A stretch of DNA of 64,000 bases from Qipengyuania citrea (GCF_009828015.1 NZ_WTYG01000001.1:868001-932000), one strand, 5' to 3'. Shown: positions 32,563 through 41,292, numbered from the stretch's first letter. Notes: generated by a model from the sequence alone, not told the origin. Numbers and translations are program-made.

Positions 32563-33962
32563 CTCACAGTTTCCATCCTACCGTTTTGCGCGAATACGAC
32601 ATCCGCGGGATCATCGGCGAAACGCTTGGCGCGGATGACGCGCGCGCGATCGGACGCAGTTTCGGCTCGATGCTGGCAGAGGCTGGCGGCAGGAAAGTGG
32701 CGGTGGGCTACGATGGCCGGGTCAGTTCGCCCATGCTTGAACACGCCCTCGTCGAAGGGTTGAACGCGTCAGGGATGGATGTCGTCCGCATCGGCATGGG
32801 CCCCACGCCGATGCTGTATTATGCCGAAGCGTCAGCCGAGGACGTGGATGGCGGCATCGAGATAACCGGCAGCCACAACCCCGCCAATTACAACGGCTTC
32901 AAGATGGTGTTTCAGGGGCGGCCGTTTTTCGGGGCGGACATCCAGGAGCTGGGCCGCAGGAGCAGTGCGGGCGAATGGGTTGACGGCTCGGGATCGGTCG
33001 AGGACCGCGATGTCATCGATGCCTATATCGAACGGATGCTGGAAGCGCTTGACGGGATCGATCCCGCCTCGCTTGCCGGCCTCAAGGTCGGTTGGGACGC
33101 GGGGAACGGCGCGGCCGGTCCGGCGCTCGAAAAGCTCGCCGCGCGTCTTCCGGGCGAACATCACCTGCTGTTTACCGATGTCGATGGCGAATTTCCCAAT
33201 CATCACCCCGATCCCACCGTCGAGGAGAACCTCGCGGATTTGCGCAATCTGGTCGCCGAGAAGTCGCTCGATTTCGGGGTGGCTTTCGACGGGGACGGCG
33301 ACCGTATCGGTGCGATCGACGGCGAAGGCCGGGTCATTTGGGGCGACCAGTTGCTGATGGTGTTCGCCGAAGACCTGCTCGCGCGGCGCAAGGGCGCCAC
33401 GATCATCGCCGATGTGAAGGCCAGCCGTGCGCTGTTCGACCATGTCGCAGCGCATGGCGGCGAACCCCTGATGTGGAAGACCGGGCATTCGCTGATCAAG
33501 TCCAAAATGAAGGAAACGGGCTCGCCGCTTGCCGGCGAAATGAGCGGCCACGTGTTCTTCGCGGATGAATATTACGGCTATGACGACGCGCTCTATGCCG
33601 GCATTCGGCTGATCGCTGCCGCTGCGCGGTTGGGGAAATCGGTGACCGAACTGCGCTCGGCCATGCCGCCGATGATCAACACGCCCGAAATGCGCTTCCA
33701 GGTCGATGAAAGCCGCAAGTTCGCTGCTATCGGAGAGATCGCCGGACGCGTTGCTGCCAGCGATGCACTGGCCGACACGACCGATGGTGTGCGGGTTACC
33801 ACCGATGACGGCTGGTGGCTGCTGCGCGCTTCGAATACGCAGGACGTGCTGGTTGCGCGAGCGGAGAGCGAGAGCGAGGAGGGGCTTGCCCGGCTCGTTG
33901 CGCAGATCGACGAACAACTGGCGGAATCGGGCCTCGAGCGCGGTCCGCAAGCCGGTCACTGA
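32559..33962 (+). CDS. Phosphomannomutase/phosphoglucomutase
   Basis: A 467-residue alpha-D-phosphohexomutase (PMM/PGM, PgmG/AlgC type) producing mannose-1-P or glucose-1-P for surface polysaccharides and nucleotide sugars. VLREYDIRGIIGETL opens domain 1; the phosphoserine loop is GIEITGSHNPANYNGFK with Ser105; the metal loop is VAFDGDGDRIGAID; sugar binding is GEMSGHVFF; the phosphate-binding C-terminal domain has LLRASNTQDVLVARAE. In sphingomonads such an enzyme (PgmG) supplies several exopolysaccharides. It overlaps the J-domain gene by 4 nt, so mipZ, J and this gene form one coupled unit. Confidence 0.94.
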   Translation: MTHSFHPTVLREYDIRGIIGETLGADDARAIGRSFGSMLAEAGGRKVAVGYDGRVSSPMLEHALVEGLNASGMDVVRIGMGPTPMLYYAEASAEDVDGGIEITGSHNPANYNGFKMVFQGRPFFGADIQELGRRSSAGEWVDGSGSVEDRDVIDAYIERMLEALDGIDPASLAGLKVGWDAGNGAAGPALEKLAARLPGEHHLLFTDVDGEFPNHHPDPTVEENLADLRNLVAEKSLDFGVAFDGDGDRIGAIDGEGRVIWGDQLLMVFAEDLLARRKGATIIADVKASRALFDHVAAHGGEPLMWKTGHSLIKSKMKETGSPLAGEMSGHVFFADEYYGYDDALYAGIRLIAAAARLGKSVTELRSAMPPMINTPEMRFQVDESRKFAAIGEIAGRVAASDALADTTDGVRVTTDDGWWLLRASNTQDVLVARAESESEEGLARLVAQIDEQLAESGLERGPQAGH

Positions 33963-33986
33963 GTCCGGGCAAACAGGGGGCAAGTT

Positions 33987-34823
33987 ATGAAGGGAATGGC
34001 AGGCAAATTCATCGCGGCGGCTGCGCTGGTCTGCGCTGCGCCGGTAGTCGCGCAGCAGGAAACGGCCACCCACGAAAGCGCGATGTCGCCGGAGGCCCTC
34101 GACGGGTTTGCGGGAATGATGGCCGGTCTGTTCCAGACCGAACCCTTGACCGACGAGCAGACCGCCCGGTTGCCTGCTGCGCAAGCGGTGGTCGGCCAGA
34201 TGATGCCCGATGGCTTCTATGGCGAAATGATGGGCGGCATGATGGACAAGATGCTTCGTCCGATGCTGTCGATGTTCTCGCAGCCCGAATTTGTGCTTGG
34301 GGCGCGTCTGGCTATCGAAGCCGAGGCCATTGAGGCGCTCGGTGAAGACGAACAGGCGGAACTGACCGCAATGCTCGATCCTGCCTATGAGGCGCGCGGC
34401 GATGCGATGGTCGAGGTCCTCACCTTACGCATGGGCGGGATGTTCTCGGCCATGGAGGCCCCGATGCGCGAAGGGCTGTCGAAAGCCTATGCTGTCCGTT
34501 TCGACGAGGGGCAACTGGCCGACATCGCGGCCTTCTTCGCCACCCCGACGGGGAGCGAATATGCGCGCGAATCAATGGCGCTGTTCGCCGATCCGCAGGT
34601 GATGCAGGCGAGCATGCAGGCGCTGCCCGCGATGATGAACGGCTTCGGCGATATTGAAAGCGCGATGCGCGAGGCGAGGGCGGCGCTCCCGGCCGAGCGC
34701 GGATACGGTGATCTGACGGGGGCACAGCGCCAGCGCATGGCGGAACTGCTCGATGTCGACCCGGCCCAGCTAGCCGACCTCGTCAATCCGCCCAAGCCGC
34801 TGGATGAGACGGCAGAGCAATAG
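33987..34823 (+). CDS. Exported DUF2059-type protein
   Basis: A 278-residue protein with a signal peptide (GKFIAAAALVCAAPVVAQQE) and a helical, methionine-rich mature region. MREGLSKAYAVRFDEGQLAD and IAAFFATPTGSEYARESMAL match the DUF2059 core, where the conserved FFxTPxG pattern is found. Methionines are unusually frequent (for example MMGGMMDKMLRPMLSMF), which may indicate flexible hydrophobic packing. It follows the phosphomutase by 24 nt and may be in the same transcript. No function can be assigned. Confidence 0.75.
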   Translation: MKGMAGKFIAAAALVCAAPVVAQQETATHESAMSPEALDGFAGMMAGLFQTEPLTDEQTARLPAAQAVVGQMMPDGFYGEMMGGMMDKMLRPMLSMFSQPEFVLGARLAIEAEAIEALGEDEQAELTAMLDPAYEARGDAMVEVLTLRMGGMFSAMEAPMREGLSKAYAVRFDEGQLADIAAFFATPTGSEYARESMALFADPQVMQASMQALPAMMNGFGDIESAMREARAALPAERGYGDLTGAQRQRMAELLDVDPAQLADLVNPPKPLDETAEQ

Positions 34824-34895
34824 GCCGCAGGGGCCGGGGAGCGTCCCAAGGTCGTTACCCGGAACCAGTATGGTGTCTCCGGCGCTTCTAGGCTG

Positions 34896-37361
34896 ATGCA
34901 GCCCGACGTTCCGCCCGAGATCGCCGATTGGTTTGCCGGGCGCGATTGGCGCATCCGGCGGCACCAGCTCGATATGCTGGTTGCCAGCGATCGGGGGCGG
35001 CACGCCTTGCTGGTGGCTGATACCGGTGCGGGCAAAACCCTTGCAGGCTTCCTGCCAACGCTGGCCGATTTTACCCAGGCGCGTCTCAAAGGGTCGGAGC
35101 CTCCACCGGGCCTGCACGCCCTGTATATCTCACCGCTCAAGGCTCTTGCGCATGATGTCCAGCGCAATCTCCTGGCTCCGATCGAAGAGATGGGCCTGCC
35201 GCTGAGGGTCGAAACGCGCAGCGGCGACACGCCTTCCGATCGTAAGAAGCGGCAACGCAGCCGCCCTCCGCACGTCCTCCTGACCACGCCGGAGAGCCTG
35301 TCGCTGCTGCTCTCCTATCCTGACAGTTTCGAGCTGTTTCGCGGGCTGAAGCGCGTGGTGATTGATGAAGTGCACGCCTTTGCCACGGACAAGCGAGGCG
35401 ATCTCCTCGCGCTTGCGCTGACGCGGCTGCAGGCGCTCGCACCTGACCTGCAACGGGTCGCGCTATCGGCGACGCTCGCCAACCCGGAAGGGTTCCGCGA
35501 ATGGCTGGCCCCGTGGGGCGATATCGATTCGGTGGAATTGGTAGCAGGCGAAACGGGGTCGCCCGCGGAAGTCGAGATCCTCCTGCCCAATGAGGAACGG
35601 GTTCCGTGGGGCGGACACGCGGCGACCTGGGCGGTGCCGCAGCTCTACGAACAGATCCGCGCCAACCGCACGACGCTGATCTTCACCAACACGCGGTTCC
35701 TCGCCGAGTATATTTTTCAGAACCTGTGGGATGTGAACGACGACAACCTGCCGATCGGCGTTCATCACGGCTCGCTGAGCAAGGAGGCGCGCCGCAAGGT
35801 GGAAGGCGCGATGGCAAGGGGCGAGTTACGCGCGTTGGTGGCGACCGCCAGTCTCGACCTGGGCGTCGACTGGGGGGATATCGACCTGGTGGTCCAGATG
35901 GGGGCCCCCAAGGGCTCCTCGCGGCTGCTGCAGCGCATTGGGCGTGCCAATCACCGTCTCGATCAACCGAGCCGGGCCTTGCTGGTACCAGGCAACCGGT
36001 TCGAATTCCTCGAAGCCACCGCTGCGAAGGAGGCGGTCGACGAAGGCAAGCGGGACGGCGAAACCTTCCGTCCGGGCGGGCTCGATGTGCTCGCCCAGCA
36101 CGTAATGGCCTGCGCCTGTGCCGCGCCGTTCGACGAAGCGGGCCTGCTGGCCGAAATCCGGGCCAGCCTGTCCTATACCTGGGTCGACGAAGCGGTGTGG
36201 CAGCGGGTGCTCTCATTCGTTGAAACGGGTGGCTATGCCCTCAAGGCCTATGACAAGTTCAAGCGGATCCAGCGCGACGGGGACGGCATCTGGCGGCTGG
36301 CCCATCCGCAGCAGGCACAGCGACACCGCATGAACGCGGGCATCATCATCGATTCCGAAATGCTCGAAGTGCGCATCAGCTCGGGTCGCGGGCGCGGGGG
36401 ACGTAGCCTTGGCAAGGTCGAGGAACGGTTTGCCGCCTCGCTCAGTCCCGGGGACACCTTCGCCTTTGCGGGGATGAGCCTCGAGGTGGTCAAACTGCAG
36501 GATATGGAGGTGTTCGTCCGGGCGGCGAAAGCCAGTGCGATGATACCCAGTTACGGCGGCGCGCGCTTGCCGCTGACGACGCACCTGGCAGACCGGGTGC
36601 GCGCCATGCTGGTCGACCGGGCGGGGTGGGCCCGCTTCCCTGATGATGTACGCGAATGGCTCGAGGTGCAGGATTGGCGCTCGCAGATGCCTGGTCCCGG
36701 GCAGTTGCTGGTTGAAAGCTTCCCGCATGCGAAGCGGCATTACAGCGTCTACTATACCTTCGAAGGCTGGAACGCGAACCAAAGCCTGGGGATGCTCATC
36801 ACGCGGCGAATGGAAGATCGCGGGCTAATGCCCGGCGGCTTCGTCGCCAACGACTATTCGCTGGCTGTATGGGGGCTCAAACCGGTCAGTGAGCCGGGGC
36901 CGCTGCTGTCACCCGATATACTGCAGGACGAATTCGTCGAATGGGTGCAGAATTCGCATCTCCTGCGCCGCGCGTTTCGCGAGGTTGCGGTTATCGGGGG
37001 CCTGGTCGAACGCCAGCATCCGGGCAAGCGAAAGACCGGCAAGCAGGTGACCTTCTCGACCGACCTCATCTACGACGTGCTGCGCAAGTACGAACCCGAT
37101 CATGTGCTGATCGAAGCCGCCTGGGCCGATGCGCGGACGCGGATGACCGATGTCGGGCGGCTTGGCGATTTGCTCGATCGCTCGGCCGAGCAATTGGTCC
37201 ACGTTGAACTCGACCGCGTGAGTCCGCTCGCCGTGCCGGTCATGGTGATGATCGGGCGTGAGGCGACGCCGCAAGGGACGGTCGATGACGAATTGTTGCT
37301 TGAAGCGGAAAGCCTGGCCGGATCGGCCATGCGCGTCGACGACCCACTTGCGGGGGACTGA
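34896..37361 (+). CDS. Ligase-associated DEXH-box helicase (Lhr-like)
   Basis: An 821-residue superfamily 2 helicase of the 'ligase-associated DNA damage response' type. Walker A is ADTGAGKT at 41-48 and the DEVH box is at 157-160 (VVIDEVHAFATDKRGDLLA). Motif III-like SATLANPEGF, motif V/VI-like ATASLDLGVDWGDIDLVVQM and LQRIGRANHRLD are present. The C-terminal third is the Lhr-specific winged-helix plus beta-rich domain (RRHYSVYYTFEGW-like HYSVYYTFEGWNANQSLGML). In other proteobacteria it is encoded with a ligase, an exonuclease and a metallophosphoesterase; none is adjacent here. A bidirectional terminator follows. Confidence 0.92.
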   Translation: MQPDVPPEIADWFAGRDWRIRRHQLDMLVASDRGRHALLVADTGAGKTLAGFLPTLADFTQARLKGSEPPPGLHALYISPLKALAHDVQRNLLAPIEEMGLPLRVETRSGDTPSDRKKRQRSRPPHVLLTTPESLSLLLSYPDSFELFRGLKRVVIDEVHAFATDKRGDLLALALTRLQALAPDLQRVALSATLANPEGFREWLAPWGDIDSVELVAGETGSPAEVEILLPNEERVPWGGHAATWAVPQLYEQIRANRTTLIFTNTRFLAEYIFQNLWDVNDDNLPIGVHHGSLSKEARRKVEGAMARGELRALVATASLDLGVDWGDIDLVVQMGAPKGSSRLLQRIGRANHRLDQPSRALLVPGNRFEFLEATAAKEAVDEGKRDGETFRPGGLDVLAQHVMACACAAPFDEAGLLAEIRASLSYTWVDEAVWQRVLSFVETGGYALKAYDKFKRIQRDGDGIWRLAHPQQAQRHRMNAGIIIDSEMLEVRISSGRGRGGRSLGKVEERFAASLSPGDTFAFAGMSLEVVKLQDMEVFVRAAKASAMIPSYGGARLPLTTHLADRVRAMLVDRAGWARFPDDVREWLEVQDWRSQMPGPGQLLVESFPHAKRHYSVYYTFEGWNANQSLGMLITRRMEDRGLMPGGFVANDYSLAVWGLKPVSEPGPLLSPDILQDEFVEWVQNSHLLRRAFREVAVIGGLVERQHPGKRKTGKQVTFSTDLIYDVLRKYEPDHVLIEAAWADARTRMTDVGRLGDLLDRSAEQLVHVELDRVSPLAVPVMVMIGREATPQGTVDDELLLEAESLAGSAMRVDDPLAGD

Positions 37362-37370
37362 CGCGCAAAG

Positions 37371-37398
37371 AAAAAGGGGCGGATCGCTCCGCCCCTTT
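37371..37398. terminator. Bidirectional intrinsic terminator
   Basis: AAAGGGGCGGA pairs with TCCGCCCCTTT (37373-37383 with 37388-37398) around TCGC. On the minus strand CCCCTTTTTCTTTG follows, a strong U-run for the exbD genes; on the plus strand TTTCCCGGTTTTT follows for the helicase gene. It lies between their convergent stops. Confidence 0.85.
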
Positions 37399-37423
37399 CC
37401 CGGTTTTTCGAGGTCTCGAAATC

Positions 37424-37858
37424 TCAGCTCTTGCCGAATGTCCGATACTGTTCGTTGCCGACGAAGCCGAACTTGGTGACTCCGCTAGCCTTGATCAGCT
37501 GCAGCACCTTGGCCGCGAGATCGTAGCTGGCCTGGGCTTCCGGTTCGAACTGGAGTTCGGGTTCCGGATTGATGTTCTTCGATTCTTCCAGCAGCGTACG
37601 CAGCTGGCCCATATCGATCGCATTACCGTTCCACAGGATCTCGTTCTGCGCTGAAAGCACCAGCTTGTTCTTTTCCGGCTCGACGGTGATGTCTTGCGGA
37701 ACGTTATTGGGTGCGGGCAGGTCGATATCGACCGAGTGCGTCGCGACCGGGATGGTGATGATGAACATGATGAGGAGAACGAGCAGGACGTCGATCAACG
37801 GCGTCATGTTCATTTCCATCATCGGCGCGCCATCATCCTTGCCGCCTGACATTGCCAT
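37424..37858 (-). CDS. exbD: ExbD/TolR-family biopolymer transporter (second copy)
   Basis: A 144-residue inner-membrane protein, one of two ExbD-type subunits in this operon. MEMNMTPLIDVLLVLLIMFI contains the proton-carrying Asp23 in the single transmembrane helix. The periplasmic domain follows: NVPQDITVEPEKNKLVLSAQ and GVTKFGFVGNEQYRTF. It forms the ExbB5-ExbD2 motor with the ExbB encoded upstream, using proton flow to energise TonB-dependent uptake. It is the last gene of tonB-exbB-exbD-exbD and is ended by the terminator at 37371. It is shorter than the other copy and lacks cysteines. Confidence 0.94.
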   Translation of the reverse strand: MAMSGGKDDGAPMMEMNMTPLIDVLLVLLIMFIITIPVATHSVDIDLPAPNNVPQDITVEPEKNKLVLSAQNEILWNGNAIDMGQLRTLLEESKNINPEPELQFEPEAQASYDLAAKVLQLIKASGVTKFGFVGNEQYRTFGKS

Positions 37859-37897
37859 AGTGGGTTACTCCCTAATCTGCTTTGTCGAACCGCGCGA

Positions 37898-38428
37898 TCA
37901 CGCGTTGGGATCAACCGGGTTCGAAATGAAGCCGACGGTGGGATAACCCGCCGCCTGGACGTTGTAGATCGCGCCGGCCACGCAGGACCACGGAGCGTTC
38001 ACGTCACCGCGAATGTGTACCTGCGGGATCTTCTCCGGATCGTCCATGATGGCGTCGGGACCACCGGCACGCTGTACGATGGCATCGAGGCGTTCGAATG
38101 CCTGGTCATAGAGCTCTTCCGAGGTGACCGGGGTAACATTGCCGAAATAGACGCGGCATTGGCCGTTCCGCGAAGCGCCGGCGAAGCCGGGTTCGCCCGC
38201 GCTGACACCGTTCTCGTCGGTCGTGCTGACGGTCAGGAGAAGGTTTTCCACCTTGTCCTTCGATTCAGTCGATTCGAAAACCGGGATTTCCAGCTTTTCG
38301 ATGGTCTGGATCGCGACCGGAACCGCGATGAGGAAGATGATCAGAAGCACCAGCATCACGTCCACGAGCGGAGTGGTGTTGATGTCCGACATCGGCGTGT
38401 CGGCGCCACCTCCTGTCGAAATCGCCAT
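37898..38428 (-). CDS. exbD: ExbD/TolR-family biopolymer transporter, long form with two periplasmic Cys
   Basis: A 176-residue ExbD-type subunit. The helix DINTTPLVDVMLVLLIIFLI has the conserved Asp23. Compared with the neighbour it carries an insertion in the periplasmic domain (about residues 72-105 and 121-150) including Cys91 (NGQCRVYF) and Cys149 (APWSCVAG), which could form a disulfide. The C-terminal AAGYPTVGFISNPVDPNA is the dimer strand region. It lies 80 nt after exbB and 39 nt before the second exbD. Two dissimilar ExbD copies are common in this order and may form a heterodimer. Confidence 0.92.
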   Translation of the reverse strand: MAISTGGGADTPMSDINTTPLVDVMLVLLIIFLIAVPVAIQTIEKLEIPVFESTESKDKVENLLLTVSTTDENGVSAGEPGFAGASRNGQCRVYFGNVTPVTSEELYDQAFERLDAIVQRAGGPDAIMDDPEKIPQVHIRGDVNAPWSCVAGAIYNVQAAGYPTVGFISNPVDPNA

Positions 38429-38508
38429 GGTTCAGTTCCTAACGTTCGAAATTCTTGGGTTCGATGCGGTGGGCGGGGGCGGCAGGAGGCCGCCCCCGGT
38501 CCGATCGA

Positions 38509-39306
38509 TTACTTCTTGACCGTGGTGGTCGTCGCAGCGGGCTTGGCAGCCGGAGCGGTGCGGGCGGCCTTGCCGGCAGCCTGCGTCGACGTCGCGGTCA
38601 TGTAGGTCGGCTTGACGCTGCCGGCCGAGTTGATGTTCGCAAGCAGATCGGTCGAGAACGCGTGGAGCAGTTCGGCGATGCGCTTGTTGCGGCTCTGGAG
38701 CCAGTTGTAGGCGAACACGGCGGGAACCGCGACGAGCAGGCCGATGGCGGTCATGATCAGCGCTTCACCGACGGGGCCGGCGACCTTGTCGATCGATGCC
38801 GAACCGGCGATGCCGATGTTGATCAGGGCGCGGTAGATACCGATAACCGTACCGAGCAGGCCGACGAAGGGAGCGGTTGCACCGACCGTCGCGAGGAACG
38901 ACAGGCCGCCCGCGAGCTTCGAGTTGATCGTGTCTTCCGAGCGCTGGAGCGAACCGTGCATCCAGTCGTGGGCTTCGAGCTTGTCGGTCATCTTGGCGTG
39001 CTGGTCTTCGGCCAGGATGGCGTCGTCGACGAGCTGGCGCCATGCGCTGTTCTTGTCGAGCTTGGTCGCGCCGTCGCGCAGCGAGCCGGTCTTCCAGAAC
39101 TGCGTGCGGACGGCCTTGTACTGCGCCAGCACCTTGCGCTGTTCGAACAGCTTGGTGAACAGGATGTAGAACGAACCGACCGACATGATCACCATCACGC
39201 CGAGAATGAACCAGGCAACGAAACCGCCCTGTTCCATGGCTTCAAGAAAACCGAAGGAGTTCTCCGGTGCCGCATCAGCGGCAGCTGCAAGAAGTTCGAA
39301 GGTCAT
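38509..39306 (-). CDS. exbB: ExbB/TolQ/MotA-family proton channel protein
   Basis: A 265-residue motor subunit. Three membrane helices are visible: MEQGGFVAWFILGVMVIMSV (after a short periplasmic N-terminus), FLATVGATAPFVGLLGTVIG with the conserved Thr/Gly proton-path residues, and LIMTAIGLLVAVPAVFAYNW. The cytoplasmic stretch between helices 1 and 2 is about 115 residues. The C-terminus is a lysine/alanine/proline-rich tail (RTAPAAKPAATTTTVKK). It assembles as a pentamer around ExbD to drive TonB. It lies 63 nt downstream of tonB. Confidence 0.95.
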   Translation of the reverse strand: MTFELLAAAADAAPENSFGFLEAMEQGGFVAWFILGVMVIMSVGSFYILFTKLFEQRKVLAQYKAVRTQFWKTGSLRDGATKLDKNSAWRQLVDDAILAEDQHAKMTDKLEAHDWMHGSLQRSEDTINSKLAGGLSFLATVGATAPFVGLLGTVIGIYRALINIGIAGSASIDKVAGPVGEALIMTAIGLLVAVPAVFAYNWLQSRNKRIAELLHAFSTDLLANINSAGSVKPTYMTATSTQAAGKAARTAPAAKPAATTTTVKK

Positions 39307-39369
39307 AACGAATGGTCCTTTTGAGAGTGTCTTTTGCGCCGGGTACCCTGACCCTGGGCAGAAACGAGG

Positions 39370-40026
39370 TTAGTTAAGCCGATAAACGATCGTCGTGGAC
39401 ACGGTGTCCTGGATCGGGTTGCCCGCAGCATTCAGCGCCGGTTCGTAACGCGCATAGCGGGTCATGCCGTCGCAAGCAGCCTGGTCGAGATCGCTCGACC
39501 CGCTGGAATTGCTCACGCGGCAGGATGCTACGCGCCCGTCGGTTCCGACCGTGATGGTCACGCCAACGTTACCCTCGATGCCTTCACGTTCGGCACGGCG
39601 GGGATAGTTGCTCTGGATGCGACGTGCCCAGCCGGCCTGACCCTTGGGCGATGCGCCACGTGCCTGCGAAGGCGGCGGCGGCGGTGCCGGGGGCGCAGGC
39701 GGCGGAATGACGAGCTGCGGCGGAGCCGGCGGCGGGATCGTCGTCTGCGTACGGATCGGAGGCGGTGCCGGCGCGATGTTGATCGGCGGCGGCGGTGCAA
39801 CCGGCGGCGGAGGCGTGTCGGGCACGTTCTCCGGCGGCGGCGGCGGCTCTTCCTCGGGCGGCGGGGGCTCCTCGATATCGATCGTCGTTACGCGCTCGAC
39901 CACCTGCTGGACCGCATTATATGCGAGACCGGTGATGAGAGCGTAACCGAGAGCGACATGGATGAGGGCAACAATGATGATCGCGACGATGCGATTGCCG
40001 CTCATCTGTTGGTCAGCATAAGCCAT
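39370..40026 (-). CDS. tonB: Energy transducer TonB
   Basis: A 218-residue protein spanning the periplasm to pass energy to outer-membrane receptors. One anchor helix (IVAIIIVALIHVALGYALIT) is followed by a long proline/glutamate spacer (PPPEEEPPPPPENVPDTPPP and further proline runs to about residue 118). The C-terminal TonB domain has WARRIQSNYPRRAEREGIEG and VGVTITVGTDGRVASCRV, then RYEPALNAAGNPIQDTVS. Two cysteines in SCRVSNSS and QAACDGM are noteworthy in a periplasmic domain and fit a disulfide. First gene of the tonB-exbB-exbD-exbD operon. Confidence 0.95.
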   Translation of the reverse strand: MAYADQQMSGNRIVAIIIVALIHVALGYALITGLAYNAVQQVVERVTTIDIEEPPPPEEEPPPPPENVPDTPPPPVAPPPPINIAPAPPPIRTQTTIPPPAPPQLVIPPPAPPAPPPPPSQARGASPKGQAGWARRIQSNYPRRAEREGIEGNVGVTITVGTDGRVASCRVSNSSGSSDLDQAACDGMTRYARYEPALNAAGNPIQDTVSTTIVYRLN

Positions 40027-40380
40027 TCGGTTGCTTCACTCCATCGGTCACCCCGGAAATCCCGGGGCAATTGAAAACCCCTTTGCGACCCGCCGGATTG
40101 GCGCGACTTGGGGAATCGTTAACGCGTTCGCGCCGCTCGAGACCCTGAAGACTCTCGCGACGAAGGCAGACCGAAATTCTCACTAAGAACCCGGACGCCT
40201 CTCCCCAAGCAATAAAGTGTCATCCACTCGGGTCCGGTCCGACCCTTTAGCTACGATGCGAAGCGTCCGCAAACCCTTTATCGGTTAACCGCCAATTCAG
40301 TAGCTTGGCTGGAGGAACCGACCTTAACGCCGGTGGGTTCAGTGATTCGAAACCGTACCGCAAAATCGAAAGCTGCTCTT
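40027..40380. other. 354-nt intergenic region between tonB and a divergent hypothetical gene
   Basis: No credible open frame is seen here. It should hold the promoters for both flanking genes. Two small dyads are present: CCCCGG/CCGGGG around AAATC (40051-40067), in the likely tonB leader, and GGGTC/GACCC (40230-40245) followed by TTTAG. No clear sigma-70 hexamer pair or Fur box could be identified by eye. Confidence 0.6.
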
Positions 40381-41223
40381 ATGTCGATCTTACGCACCCC
40401 CGGCCCGTTCCTGCTTCTCGGTGCAGCGCTCGCGGCAGTGCCCGTGACGGCCATGGCGCAGGACGGTGCGCGCACGGCGGAACTGACCTATGCCGACATG
40501 GTCGATCTGGCTGACGAGGCGCCGCTGGTGGTGCGCGCGCAGATCCGCCGGCAGGCAACCGTCGAACCGGAACGTTCGCCAGGTCTGCAGCCCGGCTTCG
40601 TCCGGCTGTATATCGAGGCCCGCACCTCGGCGCTGATTGCGGGCAATGCGCCGCTGGGCGAAGCGCTGCGCTATCTGGTCGATGTGCCGCTCGATGCGAA
40701 GGGCAAGCCGCCCAAGCTGAAGAAACAGGAAGTCATCCTGTTCGCAAGGCCCGTCGCCGGCAGCCCGGCGCAGCTCCAGCTGGTCGATCCGCGCGCGCAG
40801 TTCGCCTATAGCGAGGCGTTCGAGGCGCGCCTGCGTCCGGTGCTGGCCGAATTGCTGGCGCAGGATGCACCGCCGCGAGTTACCGGGATTCGCGATGCGC
40901 TCGCGGTCGAGGGTACGCTGGTCGGCGAATCGGAAACACAGCTGTTCCTCGATACCGAAAACGACGGCCCGGTATCGGTAACGGTCGTGCGCCGGCCGGG
41001 GCAGGCGCCGCGCTGGGGGGTCTCGTGGACCGAGATCGTCGACCAGGCGGCGCGTGCGCCGCAACCGGGGACGCTCGAATGGTATCGTCTGGCCTGTTCG
41101 CTGCCCGAGACGCTGCCCGAAACCGCGATTCTCTCGCGTGACGCCAACGCCCGCGCACTGGCGGCAGACGATTATGCCTTGGTGCGTGAAGACCTCGGGA
41201 CCTGCACGCGAACGCGCGAGTGA
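40381..41223 (+). CDS. Hypothetical exported protein
   Basis: A 280-residue protein with a signal peptide ending near AAVPVTAMAQDG. The mature protein begins ELTYADMVDLADEAPLVVRA, continues with QIRRQATVEPERSPGLQPGF and a hydrophobic beta-rich core (RLYIEARTSALIAGNAPLGE, then VPLDAKGKPPKLKKQEVILF), and ends with RLACSLPETLPETAILSRDA. It reads like a soluble periplasmic domain with no cysteines until residue 250 and 276. I do not recognise a named domain. The ATG at 40381 places the signal peptide at the N-terminus. It is divergent from tonB and precedes hom by 69 nt; the context does not fix a role. Confidence 0.72.
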   Translation: MSILRTPGPFLLLGAALAAVPVTAMAQDGARTAELTYADMVDLADEAPLVVRAQIRRQATVEPERSPGLQPGFVRLYIEARTSALIAGNAPLGEALRYLVDVPLDAKGKPPKLKKQEVILFARPVAGSPAQLQLVDPRAQFAYSEAFEARLRPVLAELLAQDAPPRVTGIRDALAVEGTLVGESETQLFLDTENDGPVSVTVVRRPGQAPRWGVSWTEIVDQAARAPQPGTLEWYRLACSLPETLPETAILSRDANARALAADDYALVREDLGTCTRTRE

Positions 41224-41292
41224 AGGCGGGGCTTCACCGCGGCCAAGACAAATTGTTTCCAACCCGCCGTATCGCTGCGCTAGGCGGCGGAT

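Noticed and set aside
39559-39880. Proline-codon repeats in the tonB gene
   Set aside because: Expected TonB spacer; not a mobile or tandem repeat element.
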